Program-made: the position numbers and the translations under genes
Notes under the pieces: generated by a model
What the model saw: only the letters and a program-made list of their open reading frames with translations
What the model was told of the DNA's origin: nothing
The model's database searches: none
DNA from: Prevotella sp. MA2016
Lineage (GTDB): Bacteria > Bacteroidota > Bacteroidia > Bacteroidales > Bacteroidaceae
NCBI RefSeq assembly: GCF_000619825.1
Contig: NZ_KK211036.1
Location: 117,612 to 181,611 of the forward strand
DNA length: 64,000 nt
Direction: 5' to 3'
Part shown: piece by piece, positions 28,378 through 37,435 of the stretch
How the letters are laid out: every line of letters starts with the position of its first letter
How positions within the stretch are numbered: position 1 is the stretch's first letter

Positions 28378-29222
28378 GGGAGTAATGATGCCATCTGCTC
28401 TTGCAGCTCTTTGGCTTTCTGGCCAGCCACCTCGGCAAAGTCCTTCTCGTTTGAAGCGTAGATGATGCCGCGGCTTGAGTTAACAAGCAGTCCGCAGTCC
28501 TTGGTCATACCATACTTGCAAACCTCCTCCAGACTACCGCCTTGTGCACCAACGCCAGGTACCAGCAGGAAGTGGTTAGGAGCCAGCTTGCGGATGTCTT
28601 CAAACATCTGTCCCTGAGTGGCGCCAACTACGTACATCATGTTCTCGTCGTTGCCCCATTCCTGACTCTTCTTCAACACCTTCTCAAACAGGCGCTCGCC
28701 GTTCTCATCCTTCATCAACTGGAAGTCGTTACTACCCTTATTGCTGGTAAGAGCCAGCAGTACCACCCATTTGCCGTCATAACCCAGGAATGGTGTCACA
28801 CTGTCTTCGCCCATGTAAGGCGCAACGGTCAGCGCATCTACATCGTACTGCTCAAAGAAAGTCTTGGCATACATTTTCGATGTGTTACCGATATCACCGC
28901 GCTTGGCGTCAGCGATGATCAGGTGGTTGGGATAGTTCTCCTGCAGATACTCGATAATGCCCTCGAAAGCAGCCATACCCTCAATGCCGTAAGCCTCGTA
29001 GAAGGCCAGGTTGGGTTTGTAGGCCACGCAGTAGGGAGCAGTAGCATCAATAATGCGGGTGCTAAACTCAAACAGCATGCCGAAGGTCATCTCCTCTTCT
29101 TCATACTCTTTCTTTACAATCTCCTTCAGACCTTTGGGCATCTTGTCCAGGTCTGTGTCCAGTCCCACGCACAGAAAGCTCTTCTTCTCGCGAATCTGTT
29201 CAATCAGTTCTTTTCTGGTCAT
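28368..29222 (-). CDS. pyrF: Orotidine 5'-phosphate decarboxylase (long, type 2)
   Basis: Last step of UMP synthesis. The 284-aa protein belongs to the longer PyrF subfamily: [17 protein letters not shown] near the N-terminus, catalytic [16 protein letters not shown] near 105, and [13 protein letters not shown] near 220. The ATG at 29222 is preferred over a TTG two codons earlier. Short AATTGTCAATTA repeats separate it from prfA (25-31 bp). Confidence 0.95.
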   Translation of the reverse strand: MTRKELIEQIREKKSFLCVGLDTDLDKMPKGLKEIVKKEYEEEEMTFGMLFEFSTRIIDATAPYCVAYKPNLAFYEAYGIEGMAAFEGIIEYLQENYPNHLIIADAKRGDIGNTSKMYAKTFFEQYDVDALTVAPYMGEDSVTPFLGYDGKWVVLLALTSNKGSNDFQLMKDENGERLFEKVLKKSQEWGNDENMMYVVGATQGQMFEDIRKLAPNHFLLVPGVGAQGGSLEEVCKYGMTKDCGLLVNSSRGIIYASNEKDFAEVAGQKAKELQEQMASLLPWT

Positions 29223-29255
29223 TGTCAATTATCAATTATTAATTGTCAATTATTT
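29223..29255. repeat. Short TCAATTATCAATT repeat in the prfA-pyrF gap
   Basis: The gap is built almost only from TCAATTAT and AATTGTCAATTA units. A closely similar block fills the aroE-purM gap at 31696-31727. It appears to be a small intergenic repeat family of this genome. Confidence 0.6.
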
Positions 29256-30369
29256 AAAGTTCGTTCTCTTTCATACGCTCGGCATTCTCAGCTACAGTCA
29301 GCGCATCAATCATGGCCTGTATATCGCCACCGAGGAATCCCTGCAAGTCGTGTGTGGTATAGCCGATGCGATGATCGGTTACACGTCCCTGTGGGAAGTT
29401 GTAGGTACGAATCTTGGCACTTCGGTCACCTGTAGAAACCAGACTCTTACGACGGTTGGCGATGTCGTCAACATACTTCTGATGCTCCTTGTCGTAGATG
29501 AATGTGTAGAGTCGGCTCAGAGCGCGCTCCTTATTCTTAGGCTGGTCGCGGGTCTCGGTACACTCAATCAGGATTTCCTCTGTCTCGCCCGTGTTAGGGT
29601 TCTTCCACATATAGCGCAAACGTACACCTGATTCCACCTTATTCACGTTCTGACCACCGGCACCACTCGAGCGGAATGTATCCCACTTGATTTCACCTTC
29701 GTTCACGTGTACCTCAAACTTATCTGCCTCAGGCAGCACGGCTACAGTAGCAGCACTTGTCTGCATGCGTCCGTTCGACTCTGTCACTGGCACGCGCTGT
29801 ACGCGGTGCACACCGCTCTCGTACTTCAGTGTGCCATATACGTCGGCACCAGAAACAGAGAAGTCGATCTCCTTAAAGCCACCTACAGCGCCCTCTGATA
29901 CGTAGGTGATAGCTACTTGCCAACCTTTCGACTCGCAGAAGTTCTTGTACATCTTAAACAAGTCGCCGGCAAATAGGGCAGCCTCGTCGCCACCTGTTCC
30001 AGCGCGGATCTCCATCTCCACGTTCTTTGCGTCTTCAGGATCCTTTGGAATCAGTGCAATCTTAATTTCCTCTTCCAACTGAGGTTGCAGTTCCTCGTTG
30101 ATAGCCAGTTCCTCGCGGGCCATCTCTTTCATCTCTGGGTCACTCTCGTTGGCCAGGATATCTTTTGCCTCTTTAATGCCATTCAGGCAGGCAATATAGC
30201 GTTTGCGAGCGTCCATGATGTCGCCCAGATCTTTGTATTCTTTTGTGAGTTTCACGAAACGCTGCTGGTCGGCTATCACGCTTGGGTCGGTAATCAGTGT
30301 TGATACCTCCTCGAAACGGGCCTCCAGGCCGTCCAGTTTTTGTAGAATGCTATTACTTGTATCTGCCAT
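29254..30369 (-). CDS. prfA: Peptide chain release factor 1
   Basis: Ends translation at UAA and UAG. The 371-aa protein starts at MADTSNSILQ; an upstream extension to 30459 is not conserved in character and crosses the promoter. RVQRVPVTESNGRMQTSAAT includes the codon-reading PVT motif of RF1, and SSGAGGQNVNKVESGV includes the catalytic GGQ. It is the first gene of the long operon ending with the helicase. Confidence 0.97.
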   Translation of the reverse strand: MADTSNSILQKLDGLEARFEEVSTLITDPSVIADQQRFVKLTKEYKDLGDIMDARKRYIACLNGIKEAKDILANESDPEMKEMAREELAINEELQPQLEEEIKIALIPKDPEDAKNVEMEIRAGTGGDEAALFAGDLFKMYKNFCESKGWQVAITYVSEGAVGGFKEIDFSVSGADVYGTLKYESGVHRVQRVPVTESNGRMQTSAATVAVLPEADKFEVHVNEGEIKWDTFRSSGAGGQNVNKVESGVRLRYMWKNPNTGETEEILIECTETRDQPKNKERALSRLYTFIYDKEHQKYVDDIANRRKSLVSTGDRSAKIRTYNFPQGRVTDHRIGYTTHDLQGFLGGDIQAMIDALTVAENAERMKENEL

Positions 30370-30396
30370 ATTTATTATATATATTATTTTGGGCGG

Positions 30397-30427
30397 CAAA
30401 GTTACGAAAAAAAACTGATACTTGCAA
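30397..30427 (-). promoter_or_regulatory. prfA operon promoter
   Basis: Minus-strand TAACTTTG (30397-30404) is a good -7 element, with TTG at 30425-30427, 20 bp upstream. It lies 28 bp before the prfA ATG and just past the purM terminator. Confidence 0.6.
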
Positions 30428-30463
30428 TTATTCCATGCTTTTTTTGCTTTTTTGGACAAAACA

Positions 30464-30497
30464 GCGGAGGCGCCACCATGTGTTGGGGCGCCTCCGC
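30464..30497 (-). terminator. purM terminator
   Basis: A perfect 11-bp GC-rich stem, GCGGAGGCGCC/GGCGCCTCCGC, with a 12-nt loop, lies 27 bp past purM. On the minus strand TGTTTTG follows. It separates the phoH-purM operon from the prfA operon. Confidence 0.85.
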
Positions 30498-30524
30498 TTT
30501 GTATTGATGGATTCTGATTTTGAA

Positions 30525-31691
30525 TTACTCGTAATCGAATGTACCAAACTCACTCTTGATGGTGAGGCTCTTCTTTCCTTCTTCGATATGACCTACTATC
30601 TGTGCATCGATGTTAAATGATTTCGAAATCTCGATAACCTTCTCGGCAACCTCTGGGCGCACATAGATCTCCATGCGATGACCCATGTTGAACACCTGGT
30701 ACATCTCTTTCCAGTTAGTGCCTGAACATTCGTGAATGGCATGGAAGAGAGGAGGAACGGGGAACATGTTGTCCTTGATGACGCGGCAGTTGTCGCTCAC
30801 GAAATGGAGCACTTTGGTCTGGGCACCACCTGTACAGTGAACCATACCATGAATTTCTGGACGCAACTCGTCAAGCAACTTCTTAATGACAGGCGCATAA
30901 GTGCGTGTGGGCGAAAGAACCAACTGACCAGCATTGACGGGTGAGCCCTCTACGCTGTCGGTAAGTTTATATTTTCCGCTGTAAACAAGTTCGTCGGGTA
31001 CAGCGTGATCAAAGCTCTCGGGATAGTTTTCGGCCAGATATTTTGCAAACACATCGTGGCGGGCTGAGGTGAGTCCGTTAGAACCCATACCGCCATTGTA
31101 GCGCTTCTCATATGTTGCCTGACCTGTTGATGACAATCCAACGATAACGTCGCCTGGACGGATGTTAGCGTTGTCGATAACGTCAGAACGTTTCATACGA
31201 CAAGTTACGGTGCTATCTACGATGATGGTGCGAACCAAGTCGCCTACATCAGCAGTTTCTCCACCGGTGGGGTAGATGCCTATACCCATCTCGCGGAGTT
31301 CGGCCAGCAGTTCGTCGGTGCCATTGATGACGGCTGAGATAACCTCGCCAGGAATGAGCATTTTGTTTCGGCCGATGGTGCTTGAAACAAGGATGTTGTC
31401 AACAGCACCAACGCAGAGCAGATCGTCGGTATTCATTACGATGGCATCCTGGGCAATACCTTTCCATACAGACAGGTCGCCAGTCTCCTTCCAATACATG
31501 TAGGCGAGGGCCGACTTAGTGCCAGCGCCATCGGCATGCATGATGTTGCAATACTCTGGGTCTCCCCCTAAGATGTCGGGTATAATCTTGCAGAAAGCCT
31601 GCGGGAATATTCCTTTGTCAATGTTTTTAATAGCGTTGTGTACATCCTCTTTAGCGGCCGAAACACCACGCATCATATAACGGTTGTCCAT
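30525..31691 (-). CDS. purM: Phosphoribosylformylglycinamidine cyclo-ligase (AIR synthetase)
   Basis: Closes the imidazole ring in purine synthesis using ATP. The 388-aa protein starts MDNRYMMRGVSAAKEDVHNA and shows HADGAGTKSALAYMYW, MNTDDLLCVGAVDN and PTGGETADVGDLV, the PurM/PurL-fold nucleotide site. The ATG at 31691 is preferred over a TTG three codons earlier. It is the last gene of its operon and is followed by a strong terminator. Confidence 0.94.
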   Translation of the reverse strand: MDNRYMMRGVSAAKEDVHNAIKNIDKGIFPQAFCKIIPDILGGDPEYCNIMHADGAGTKSALAYMYWKETGDLSVWKGIAQDAIVMNTDDLLCVGAVDNILVSSTIGRNKMLIPGEVISAVINGTDELLAELREMGIGIYPTGGETADVGDLVRTIIVDSTVTCRMKRSDVIDNANIRPGDVIVGLSSTGQATYEKRYNGGMGSNGLTSARHDVFAKYLAENYPESFDHAVPDELVYSGKYKLTDSVEGSPVNAGQLVLSPTRTYAPVIKKLLDELRPEIHGMVHCTGGAQTKVLHFVSDNCRVIKDNMFPVPPLFHAIHECSGTNWKEMYQVFNMGHRMEIYVRPEVAEKVIEISKSFNIDAQIVGHIEEGKKSLTIKSEFGTFDYE

Positions 31692-31695
31692 ATTA

Positions 31696-31727
31696 CTCAA
31701 TTATCAATTGTCAATTATCAATTTTGT
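31696..31727. repeat. Short TCAATTATCAATT repeat in the aroE-purM gap
   Basis: Same unit as the block at 29223-29255: alternating TCAATTAT and AATTGTCAATTA. It fills the whole gap. Confidence 0.6.
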
Positions 31728-31728
31728 A

Positions 31729-32475
31729 TCATTTCTCGTGCCAGAACTCCCATGAAGCAAAAGCCTGCAGCAGAAGCATCTCAAGTCCGTTCTTAACCTC
31801 TGCACCATACTTAGCACCCTTGCGCATGAACAGCGTTTGGTCGGGGTTGTAGATAAGGTCGTAGAGGATGGTGTGCGAGTCCATGGCCTCATAAGGCAGG
31901 TCAGGGCACTCGTCGGTTTTTGGATACATTCCAAGTGGCGTACAGTTCACGATGACATTGTACTCCTTGATAACCTCTGGGGTGATAGAGCTATACTGTA
32001 TCGTGTTAGGGCGCTCGTAGCGACTCACAAATACAGGTTCAAGGCCCAGTGATTTCAGTCCGAAATTGATGGCTTTCGATGCGCCACCAGTACCAAGGAT
32101 GAGTGCTTTCTTGTGCCATTTGGGGTCGATCATGCTCTCGATGCTCTGTGTGAAACCAATCACGTCGCTGTTATAACCTTTGAGCAGCGTCTTGTTCTTC
32201 TCATGGACCACACGGATCACATTGACAGCGCCGATGGCTCTAGCCTCAGGTGAGATGCTGTCGAGGAAAGGAATCACCTTCTCTTTATAAGGGATGGTGA
32301 CGTTGAGACCTTTAAGGTTGGGATTGCGATCGATAATCTCTGGCAGATCGTCGATAGTGGGAATTTCAAAATTCTCGTACCTGGCATTAATGCCTTCATC
32401 AGCAAACTTCTGGTTGAAGTAGCTAATGGAGAACGAATGTCCCAATGGGTAACCGATAAGTCCGTACTTGTCCAT
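31729..32475 (-). CDS. aroE: Shikimate dehydrogenase
   Basis: NADPH-dependent reduction of 3-dehydroshikimate in aromatic amino acid synthesis. The 248-aa protein has PLGHSFSISYFNQKF (substrate-binding serines), NVTIPYKEKVIPFL with the catalytic Lys, and a Rossmann GTGGASKAINFGL near residue 125. It lacks some C-terminal length relative to E. coli (272 aa) but is complete in motifs. It starts 9 bp after the ubiE stop. Confidence 0.94.
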   Translation of the reverse strand: MDKYGLIGYPLGHSFSISYFNQKFADEGINARYENFEIPTIDDLPEIIDRNPNLKGLNVTIPYKEKVIPFLDSISPEARAIGAVNVIRVVHEKNKTLLKGYNSDVIGFTQSIESMIDPKWHKKALILGTGGASKAINFGLKSLGLEPVFVSRYERPNTIQYSSITPEVIKEYNVIVNCTPLGMYPKTDECPDLPYEAMDSHTILYDLIYNPDQTLFMRKGAKYGAEVKNGLEMLLLQAFASWEFWHEK

Positions 32476-32484
32476 TTCTTTTGA

Positions 32485-33216
32485 TTATTTTGTTGCGAAA
32501 TACATCGTGCAAATGCCGAAGGTAAGTCTACGGAACGACGCTTCAGCAAATCCGGCTTTCTTCAGGATAGAGACCATGCGTTCGCCTTGTGGAAAGGCTT
32601 CGATGGTCTTGGTGAGATAAGAGTAGGCGCTTGTATCGCGTGATATCAGGCGACCGTAGATAGGTAGCACCGTATGAGAGTAGATGCGGAACAACTGCTT
32701 CATGGGGAACTTGACCGGCGTGGTAAGTTCTACGATGCTCAGGTGGCCACCAGGCTTCAGTACGCGGTACATCTCGCGAAGGCCAGCATCAAGGTCGGCA
32801 AAGTTTCTGATACCGAAAGCTGCAGTCACTGCGTCGAAGGTGTTGTTATCATAAGATAAGTGCAGGCAGTCTTCTTTCTCGAATGTCACGATATGGTTTA
32901 GTCCGAGAGCCTTCACCTTCTGTCGGCCTATTTCCATCATGCCTTCACTGATGTCGGCACCAACCAAGCGAGTGGGCTGTAGCATCTGTGCGGCAAGGAT
33001 GGCAAAATCGCCTGTGCCGGTAGCAATATCGAGCAGCGACTGAGGTTTGTATGGCGCCAGCGCTTTGATGGCCTTTCGGCGCCACCCCTTGTCGATATCC
33101 CACGACAGGCGATGATTAAGCTTGTCGTAGGTAGGGGCGATGTTATCAAACATCTGCTCCACTTGCTGTGCTTTCTCACCGTCGCCGTATGGTTTTATCT
33201 GCTCCTGCTCGTACAT
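32485..33216 (-). CDS. ubiE: Demethylmenaquinone methyltransferase (UbiE/MenG)
   Basis: SAM-dependent C-methylation of demethylmenaquinone, the last step of menaquinone formation. The 243-aa protein has the UbiE signature [23 protein letters not shown] motif [14 protein letters not shown], and [20 protein letters not shown]. It lies 4 bp after purC. In an anaerobe the product would serve fumarate respiration (inference). Confidence 0.95.
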   Translation of the reverse strand: MYEQEQIKPYGDGEKAQQVEQMFDNIAPTYDKLNHRLSWDIDKGWRRKAIKALAPYKPQSLLDIATGTGDFAILAAQMLQPTRLVGADISEGMMEIGRQKVKALGLNHIVTFEKEDCLHLSYDNNTFDAVTAAFGIRNFADLDAGLREMYRVLKPGGHLSIVELTTPVKFPMKQLFRIYSHTVLPIYGRLISRDTSAYSYLTKTIEAFPQGERMVSILKKAGFAEASFRRLTFGICTMYFATK

Positions 33217-33220
33217 ATGT

Positions 33221-34177
33221 TTAGCGGCTTTTAAAGGCGTTGAGCCAAGTGCTTACATTCTTCTCGATGCGCTGTGCAATGTCTTCATTACTGCTCTCGC
33301 GCTCAAACTTCTCGCCAACGATATGCTCGTAGAGTTCGATATAGCGGTCGCTAACGCTCTCTGCGTACTCGTCAGTAATCTCGGGCATGGTCTGTCCGGG
33401 TTCGTTCATGAAGTTGTGCTCAATGAGCCACTGGCGTACAAACTCTTTTGAGAGCTGGCGCTGAGGTTCGCCCTTAGCCAGTTTCTCCTCATAGCCGTCA
33501 GCATAGAAGTATCGGCTTGAGTCGGGAGTGTGGATCTCGTCGATAAGGTAAACCTTACCATCGCGCTTACCAAACTCGTATTTTGTGTCAACAAGGATAA
33601 GTCCGCGTTTAGCGGCAATTTCCTGTCCGCGAGCAAAAATCTTGCGGGTATAGTCTTCCATGATAGCGTAGTCCTCGGCCGATACAATACCCTGGGCAAT
33701 GATTTCCTCCTTTGAGATGTTCATGTCATGTCCCTCGTCGGCCTTTGTTGTTGGTGTGATGATAGGCTCTGGGAAACGCTCGTTTTCCTTCATGCCGTCA
33801 GGCAGTTTTACGCCACACAGTTCGCGGCAACCATTTTTGTACTCACGCCAAGCTGAACCAGTAAGGATGGAGCGGATAATCATCTCAACGCGGAATCCTT
33901 CGCATTTCAGTCCTACTGTTACCATTGGGTCGGGAGTAGCAAGTTTCCAGTTGGGGCAGATGTCGGTAGTGGCATCAAGAAACTTAGCTGCAATCTGGTT
34001 GAGCACCTGTCCTTTGAAGGGGATACCTTTTGGCAGAACAACGTCGAATGCTGAGATACGATCAGTGGCAACCATTACCATCAGATCATCGTTGATGTTG
34101 TAAACGTCGCGTACTTTTCCGTGATATACGCTCTTTTGTCCTTCGAACTTAAAGTCCGTTTTTGTTAATGCTTTCAT
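33221..34177 (-). CDS. purC: Phosphoribosylaminoimidazole-succinocarboxamide synthase
   Basis: Joins aspartate to CAIR in purine synthesis. The 318-aa protein has [39 protein letters not shown], and [20 protein letters not shown] with [12 protein letters not shown], all hallmarks of SAICAR synthetase. It is longer than E. coli PurC (237 aa) but matches the longer bacterial class. It follows phoH by 12 bp; purM lies in the same operon. Confidence 0.96.
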   Translation of the reverse strand: MKALTKTDFKFEGQKSVYHGKVRDVYNINDDLMVMVATDRISAFDVVLPKGIPFKGQVLNQIAAKFLDATTDICPNWKLATPDPMVTVGLKCEGFRVEMIIRSILTGSAWREYKNGCRELCGVKLPDGMKENERFPEPIITPTTKADEGHDMNISKEEIIAQGIVSAEDYAIMEDYTRKIFARGQEIAAKRGLILVDTKYEFGKRDGKVYLIDEIHTPDSSRYFYADGYEEKLAKGEPQRQLSKEFVRQWLIEHNFMNEPGQTMPEITDEYAESVSDRYIELYEHIVGEKFERESSNEDIAQRIEKNVSTWLNAFKSR

Positions 34178-34189
34178 TTTTATAATTGA

Positions 34190-35149
34190 CTATTTTACTA
34201 TTTCGCCTTTCATTTCTTTGTCGAACTCCTCGTAGGCATTTACGATGCGTGTTACGAGCTTGTGGCGCACGATGTCGCCTCGATCCAGATTTACAATGCC
34301 TATTCCTTCTACATTATTTAATATATGTAGTGCTTCTATCAAGCCACTCTTTTGTGAGTGTGGCAGGTCTATCTGCGTCATATCACCAGTGATGATCATT
34401 TTGGTGTTCCAGCCCATACGTGTCAGGAACATGCGTATCTGTGCAGGAGTAGTGTTCTGTGCTTCGTCTAGAATAACTACGGCGTCAGAGAGTGTACGAC
34501 CGCGCATAAAAGCCAGAGGTGCTATCTGTATGATATGCTTTTCCATCATATCCTGCAGTTTTACTTGTGGTAGCATGTCTTCCAGAGCATCGTAGAGTGG
34601 TTGCAGATATGGATCAATCTTTTCTTTCATGTCGCCAGGGAGGAAGCCTAGTTTTTCTCCTGCTTCAACCGCAGGGCGTGAAAGTATGATTTTCTTGGCA
34701 GTTTTGTCTTTGAGTGCTTTGACGGCTAGGGCGATAGAGAGATATGTTTTACCTGTTCCAGCGGGGCCTACGGCAAATACCATGTCATTGTTGTTGTAGG
34801 CTTCAATAAGTCGCTGTTGGTTAGGTGTGCGAGCTTTGATGGGGCGCCCCGACATGGAATAAACCACTACGCCGTCTGGTACGTCATCGCGCGTGCGCTT
34901 ACCTTTTATAATATCCAGGATATCTTCGTCGCCTAGTGAATTGAATCTGAGCACATGTGATCTTAGCTTTTCTACGCTTTCTTCGAAAGCTGCCATTTGC
35001 TCTTCGTCGCCTAATACGCGCACAACATTGTCACGAGCCATGATGCGCAGTTTAGGATAAAGCGAGCGAATCATCTGTAAGTGCCCGTTGCCAACCCCAT
35101 AGAATATCACGGGGTCAATGTCTTCTAATACGATATGTTTCTCTATCAA
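34190..35149 (-). CDS. phoH: PhoH family ATPase
   Basis: A 319-aa PhoH-like protein: N-terminal KH-like region, then the ATPase with FAVGPAGTGKTYLSIALAVK near residue 130, SRPAVEAGEKLGFLPGD, VVILDEAQNTTPAQIRMFLT (Walker B) and TGDMTQIDLP. Members bind RNA and ATP and are linked to ribosome or RNA maintenance; the exact role here is unknown. The start is TTG at 35149, since no ATG precedes the conserved MIEKHIVLEDIDP. It heads the operon phoH-purC-ubiE-aroE-purM. Confidence 0.92.
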   Translation of the reverse strand: MIEKHIVLEDIDPVIFYGVGNGHLQMIRSLYPKLRIMARDNVVRVLGDEEQMAAFEESVEKLRSHVLRFNSLGDEDILDIIKGKRTRDDVPDGVVVYSMSGRPIKARTPNQQRLIEAYNNNDMVFAVGPAGTGKTYLSIALAVKALKDKTAKKIILSRPAVEAGEKLGFLPGDMKEKIDPYLQPLYDALEDMLPQVKLQDMMEKHIIQIAPLAFMRGRTLSDAVVILDEAQNTTPAQIRMFLTRMGWNTKMIITGDMTQIDLPHSQKSGLIEALHILNNVEGIGIVNLDRGDIVRHKLVTRIVNAYEEFDKEMKGEIVK

Positions 35150-35175
35150 AAGCTGAGTTTTTTAAAATTTGGGCA

Positions 35176-35204
35176 CAAAGTTACAAAAATAATTTGTATC
35201 TTTG
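35176..35204. promoter_or_regulatory. Back-to-back divergent promoters, phoH and DUF5715 gene
   Basis: Minus-strand TAACTTTG (35176-35183) serves phoH, and plus-strand TATCTTTG (35197-35204) serves the exported protein gene. The -33-like TTGC of the minus promoter overlaps the plus -7 region. A nearly identical arrangement with the same 21-bp offset occurs at 38774-38802. Confidence 0.55.
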
Positions 35205-35226
35205 CAACGCAAATGAGAAAAAATAG

Positions 35227-36003
35227 ATGAAACTTACAAAAAAAAGATATTTATTAGGTTTTACAGTGGTTGTAGTGCTGCTTGCAGCAGTGCGCGCAGC
35301 CTTTCCAGGGGTGGCTGGTTATAGCGGGGCTAGTAGCTCTAGTGAGGCTGGTAGTTCTAGTGAGGCTAGTATTTCTAGTGAGGCTAGGGATACTAGTTAT
35401 GCTAGTCCTGGGCGAATCGCCCGGGGGGATAAGCCCCACCGCATCTATTCGGTGCCTAGTTTTAAGGCCTGCTTCCCTGATACTCAGGCAGTGCAGCTGC
35501 AGGCTGCTATGAAGTGGGGCGTGAAACGTGTGCAGAATCGTGAGGATGCTGAGAAGCGTAAGAGCGAATTGGTGTATGTGGGTTCTAATCCTTACTACCA
35601 CGTGGATAAGCTTTATTCCAGTATCCCTTATCTGGTGCCTCGTGCAGCAGTGCTGTTGCAAGACGTCGGACAGGCTTTCTTTGATAGTTTGTATGTCAAG
35701 GGCATCCCTCTTCATCGCCCCATTGTAACCAGTGTGCTGCGTTCGCAGGCTGATGTGGCCAAACTGCGCAGGCATAATGGCAATGCTACCGAGAACTCAT
35801 GTCACCTCTATGGTACAACCTTCGATATCTGCTATAATCGTTATGAGACAGTTGAGGACCCTGATGGTCCTGCTCGACGAGCTGTCAGAAATGATAGTCT
35901 GAAATATGTGCTCTGCGAGGTGTTGCGCGATATGCGCGAACAAGGTCGCTGTTACATCAAATACGAGGTGAAGCAGGGGTGTTTTCACATGACGGTGAGG
36001 TGA
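35227..36003 (+). CDS. Exported DUF5715-like protein with M15 peptidase-type motif
   Basis: A 258-aa protein with an N-terminal membrane/signal segment (about 9-30) and a low-complexity linker of Ser, Ala, Gly and Glu (about 31-58) encoded by CTAG-rich repeats. The C-terminal domain carries NSCHLYGTTFDICYN near residue 197, resembling SxHxxGxAxD of D-Ala-D-Ala carboxypeptidases (family M15), and GCFHMTV at the end, like the second zinc His. It may act on peptidoglycan in the periplasm; this is inferred. The family name is from memory. It is followed by a metallopeptidase gene on the same strand. Confidence 0.7.
   Translation: MKLTKKRYLLGFTVVVVLLAAVRAAFPGVAGYSGASSSSEAGSSSEASISSEARDTSYASPGRIARGDKPHRIYSVPSFKACFPDTQAVQLQAAMKWGVKRVQNREDAEKRKSELVYVGSNPYYHVDKLYSSIPYLVPRAAVLLQDVGQAFFDSLYVKGIPLHRPIVTSVLRSQADVAKLRRHNGNATENSCHLYGTTFDICYNRYETVEDPDGPARRAVRNDSLKYVLCEVLRDMREQGRCYIKYEVKQGCFHMTVR
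35322..35410 (+). repeat. CTAG-rich in-gene repeat
   Basis: The segment repeats TCTAGTGAGGCT about every 24 bp (three clear copies) among other GCTAGT units. It encodes a Ser/Glu/Ala linker. CTAG is usually scarce in bacteria, so this cluster stands out. Confidence 0.6.
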
Positions 36004-36045
36004 ACATTGTAGATTGAACATTGAAGATTATAAAACCTAAAGGCT

Positions 36046-36921
36046 ATGAGATTAGACGGAAGAAGAGAAAGCTCGCATGTTGAGGATCGTCGCGGTATGA
36101 GCGGTGGTGCTAAGGCTGGTATCGGTGGTATTGGCGGTATTATTCTGATTGCTTTGTTCACTTTCCTGCAGGGTGGTGACATGGGCGATGTGGTACAGAA
36201 TGTGGTGCAGCAAACGATGCAGGCGCCTACAGAGACAGTAGGTGAGGAGAATTTTACTGCTGAAGAGCAGGAGTTAGCCTCCGACTGTAAGAAGATTCTG
36301 GCTAGTACAGAAGAGGTGTGGTCCAAGATTTTCCAGGAGAATGGCTGGGGCGAGTATCAGTATCCTACCTTGGTGCTCTTCTCGAATCAGGTGCATTCTG
36401 CCTGTGGTTCGGCCACAGCAGCTGTTGGTCCGTTCTACTGTTCGGGCGATCAGAAGTTGTATGTCGATCTCTCGTTCTTTACCCAGATGAAGCGCCAGTT
36501 GGGTGTTCAGGGTAATACCTTTGCCTATGCTTATGTGATAGCGCACGAGATAGGTCATCATATAGAATATCTTACAGGAACGCTTGGCAAGGCCCACTCA
36601 GCTATGAATCAGACTGATAAGGTCTCAGCCAATCAGATCAGTGTGCGATTAGAGTTGCTGGCCGATTATTATGCAGGTGTCTGGGCCCATTATGAGGATG
36701 CCATGAATCACTCTATGGAGTATGGCGACTTAGAGAAGGGCTTGGAACTGGCTAAGGCTATTGGCGACGACTGGTTGCAGAAGAAGGCTCAGGGGCGTGC
36801 CACCCCCGAATCGTTTACCCATGGCACCAGCGACCAGCGTAAGCGCTGGCTGAAGCGTGGTTTTGATACAGGCGATATGCGCACCACCACCTTCAGCATC
36901 CAGAACTACAATGATTTGTAA
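36046..36921 (+). CDS. Neutral zinc metallopeptidase (YpfJ family)
   Basis: A 291-aa membrane-anchored protein. It begins MRLDGRRESSHVEDRRGMSG, the family's conserved start, then a single transmembrane segment (AGIGGIGGIILIALFTFL, about 26-44) and a zinc protease domain: YVIAHEIGHHIEYLTGT near 165 gives the HExxH zinc site, and LLADYYAGVWAH provides the third ligand region. Substrate unknown. It lies 42 bp after the DUF5715-like gene and converges with rlmH; the stop codons abut. Confidence 0.92.
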   Translation: MRLDGRRESSHVEDRRGMSGGAKAGIGGIGGIILIALFTFLQGGDMGDVVQNVVQQTMQAPTETVGEENFTAEEQELASDCKKILASTEEVWSKIFQENGWGEYQYPTLVLFSNQVHSACGSATAAVGPFYCSGDQKLYVDLSFFTQMKRQLGVQGNTFAYAYVIAHEIGHHIEYLTGTLGKAHSAMNQTDKVSANQISVRLELLADYYAGVWAHYEDAMNHSMEYGDLEKGLELAKAIGDDWLQKKAQGRATPESFTHGTSDQRKRWLKRGFDTGDMRTTTFSIQNYNDL

Positions 36922-37392
36922 TCACTCATGATGATAAGGCTCGCCTTTGATGATGGTGCAAGCGCGATAAATCTGCTCTGTAAACACCAATCTTATCATC
37001 TGATGCGAGAATGTCATCTTTGAGAGTGATAGTTGCTCGTTAGCTCGGGCATACACCTCGGGAGAGAATCCGTACGGTCCGCCAACTACGAATACCAGTC
37101 GGCGGGCTGTATTTCGTTTCTGCTCCAGCCATTTGGCAAACTCTATACTGCGATACTCCTTTCCATGCTCATCCAGCAGTACTACGGTGTCGCTGTTCTG
37201 TATCTGCTTCAGTATCAGCTCGCCTTCGGCTGTCTTCTGCTGTTCCTCCGAGAGACTCTTTGTGTTTTTGAGCTCTGGGATGGTGATGAGTTCGAAAGGC
37301 ATGTAGTGGCTGATACGATCCACGTAATCGTTGATGCCTGCCTGGAAATGCTTGTCGTTGGTCTTGCCAACTAATATGAGGATTGTTTTCAT
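36922..37392 (-). CDS. rlmH: 23S rRNA pseudouridine1915 N3-methyltransferase
   Basis: SPOUT-class methyltransferase acting on pseudouridine 1915 of 23S rRNA. The 156-aa protein has LLDEHGKEYRSIEFA, FVVGGPYGFSPEVYARA (SAM knot) and the C-terminal signature LSLSKMTFSHQMIRLVFTEQ ending in YHHE. Length and motifs are normal. It is separated from the GH25 gene upstream by a 43-bp repeat-filled gap. Confidence 0.97.
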   Translation of the reverse strand: MKTILILVGKTNDKHFQAGINDYVDRISHYMPFELITIPELKNTKSLSEEQQKTAEGELILKQIQNSDTVVLLDEHGKEYRSIEFAKWLEQKRNTARRLVFVVGGPYGFSPEVYARANEQLSLSKMTFSHQMIRLVFTEQIYRACTIIKGEPYHHE

Positions 37393-37397
37393 AATCG

Positions 37398-37434
37398 AGT
37401 GTTGAGTGTTGAATGATGAGTGTTGAATATTGTG
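37398..37434. repeat. GAGTGTTGA short repeats between GH25 gene and rlmH
   Basis: The gap contains GAGTGTTGAGTGTTGAATG followed by ATGAGTGTTGAATATTG. The same unit occurs inside the helicase coding sequence at 19769-19787. Confidence 0.65.
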
Positions 37435-37435
37435 A

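Noticed and set aside
28542..29435. 297-codon open frame opposite pyrF and prfA
   Set aside because: Crosses two clearly real genes on the other strand and lacks recognisable features.
30370..30459. N-terminal extension of prfA
   Set aside because: It would run through the promoter at 30397-30427 and adds a Lys/Phe-rich stretch foreign to RF1.
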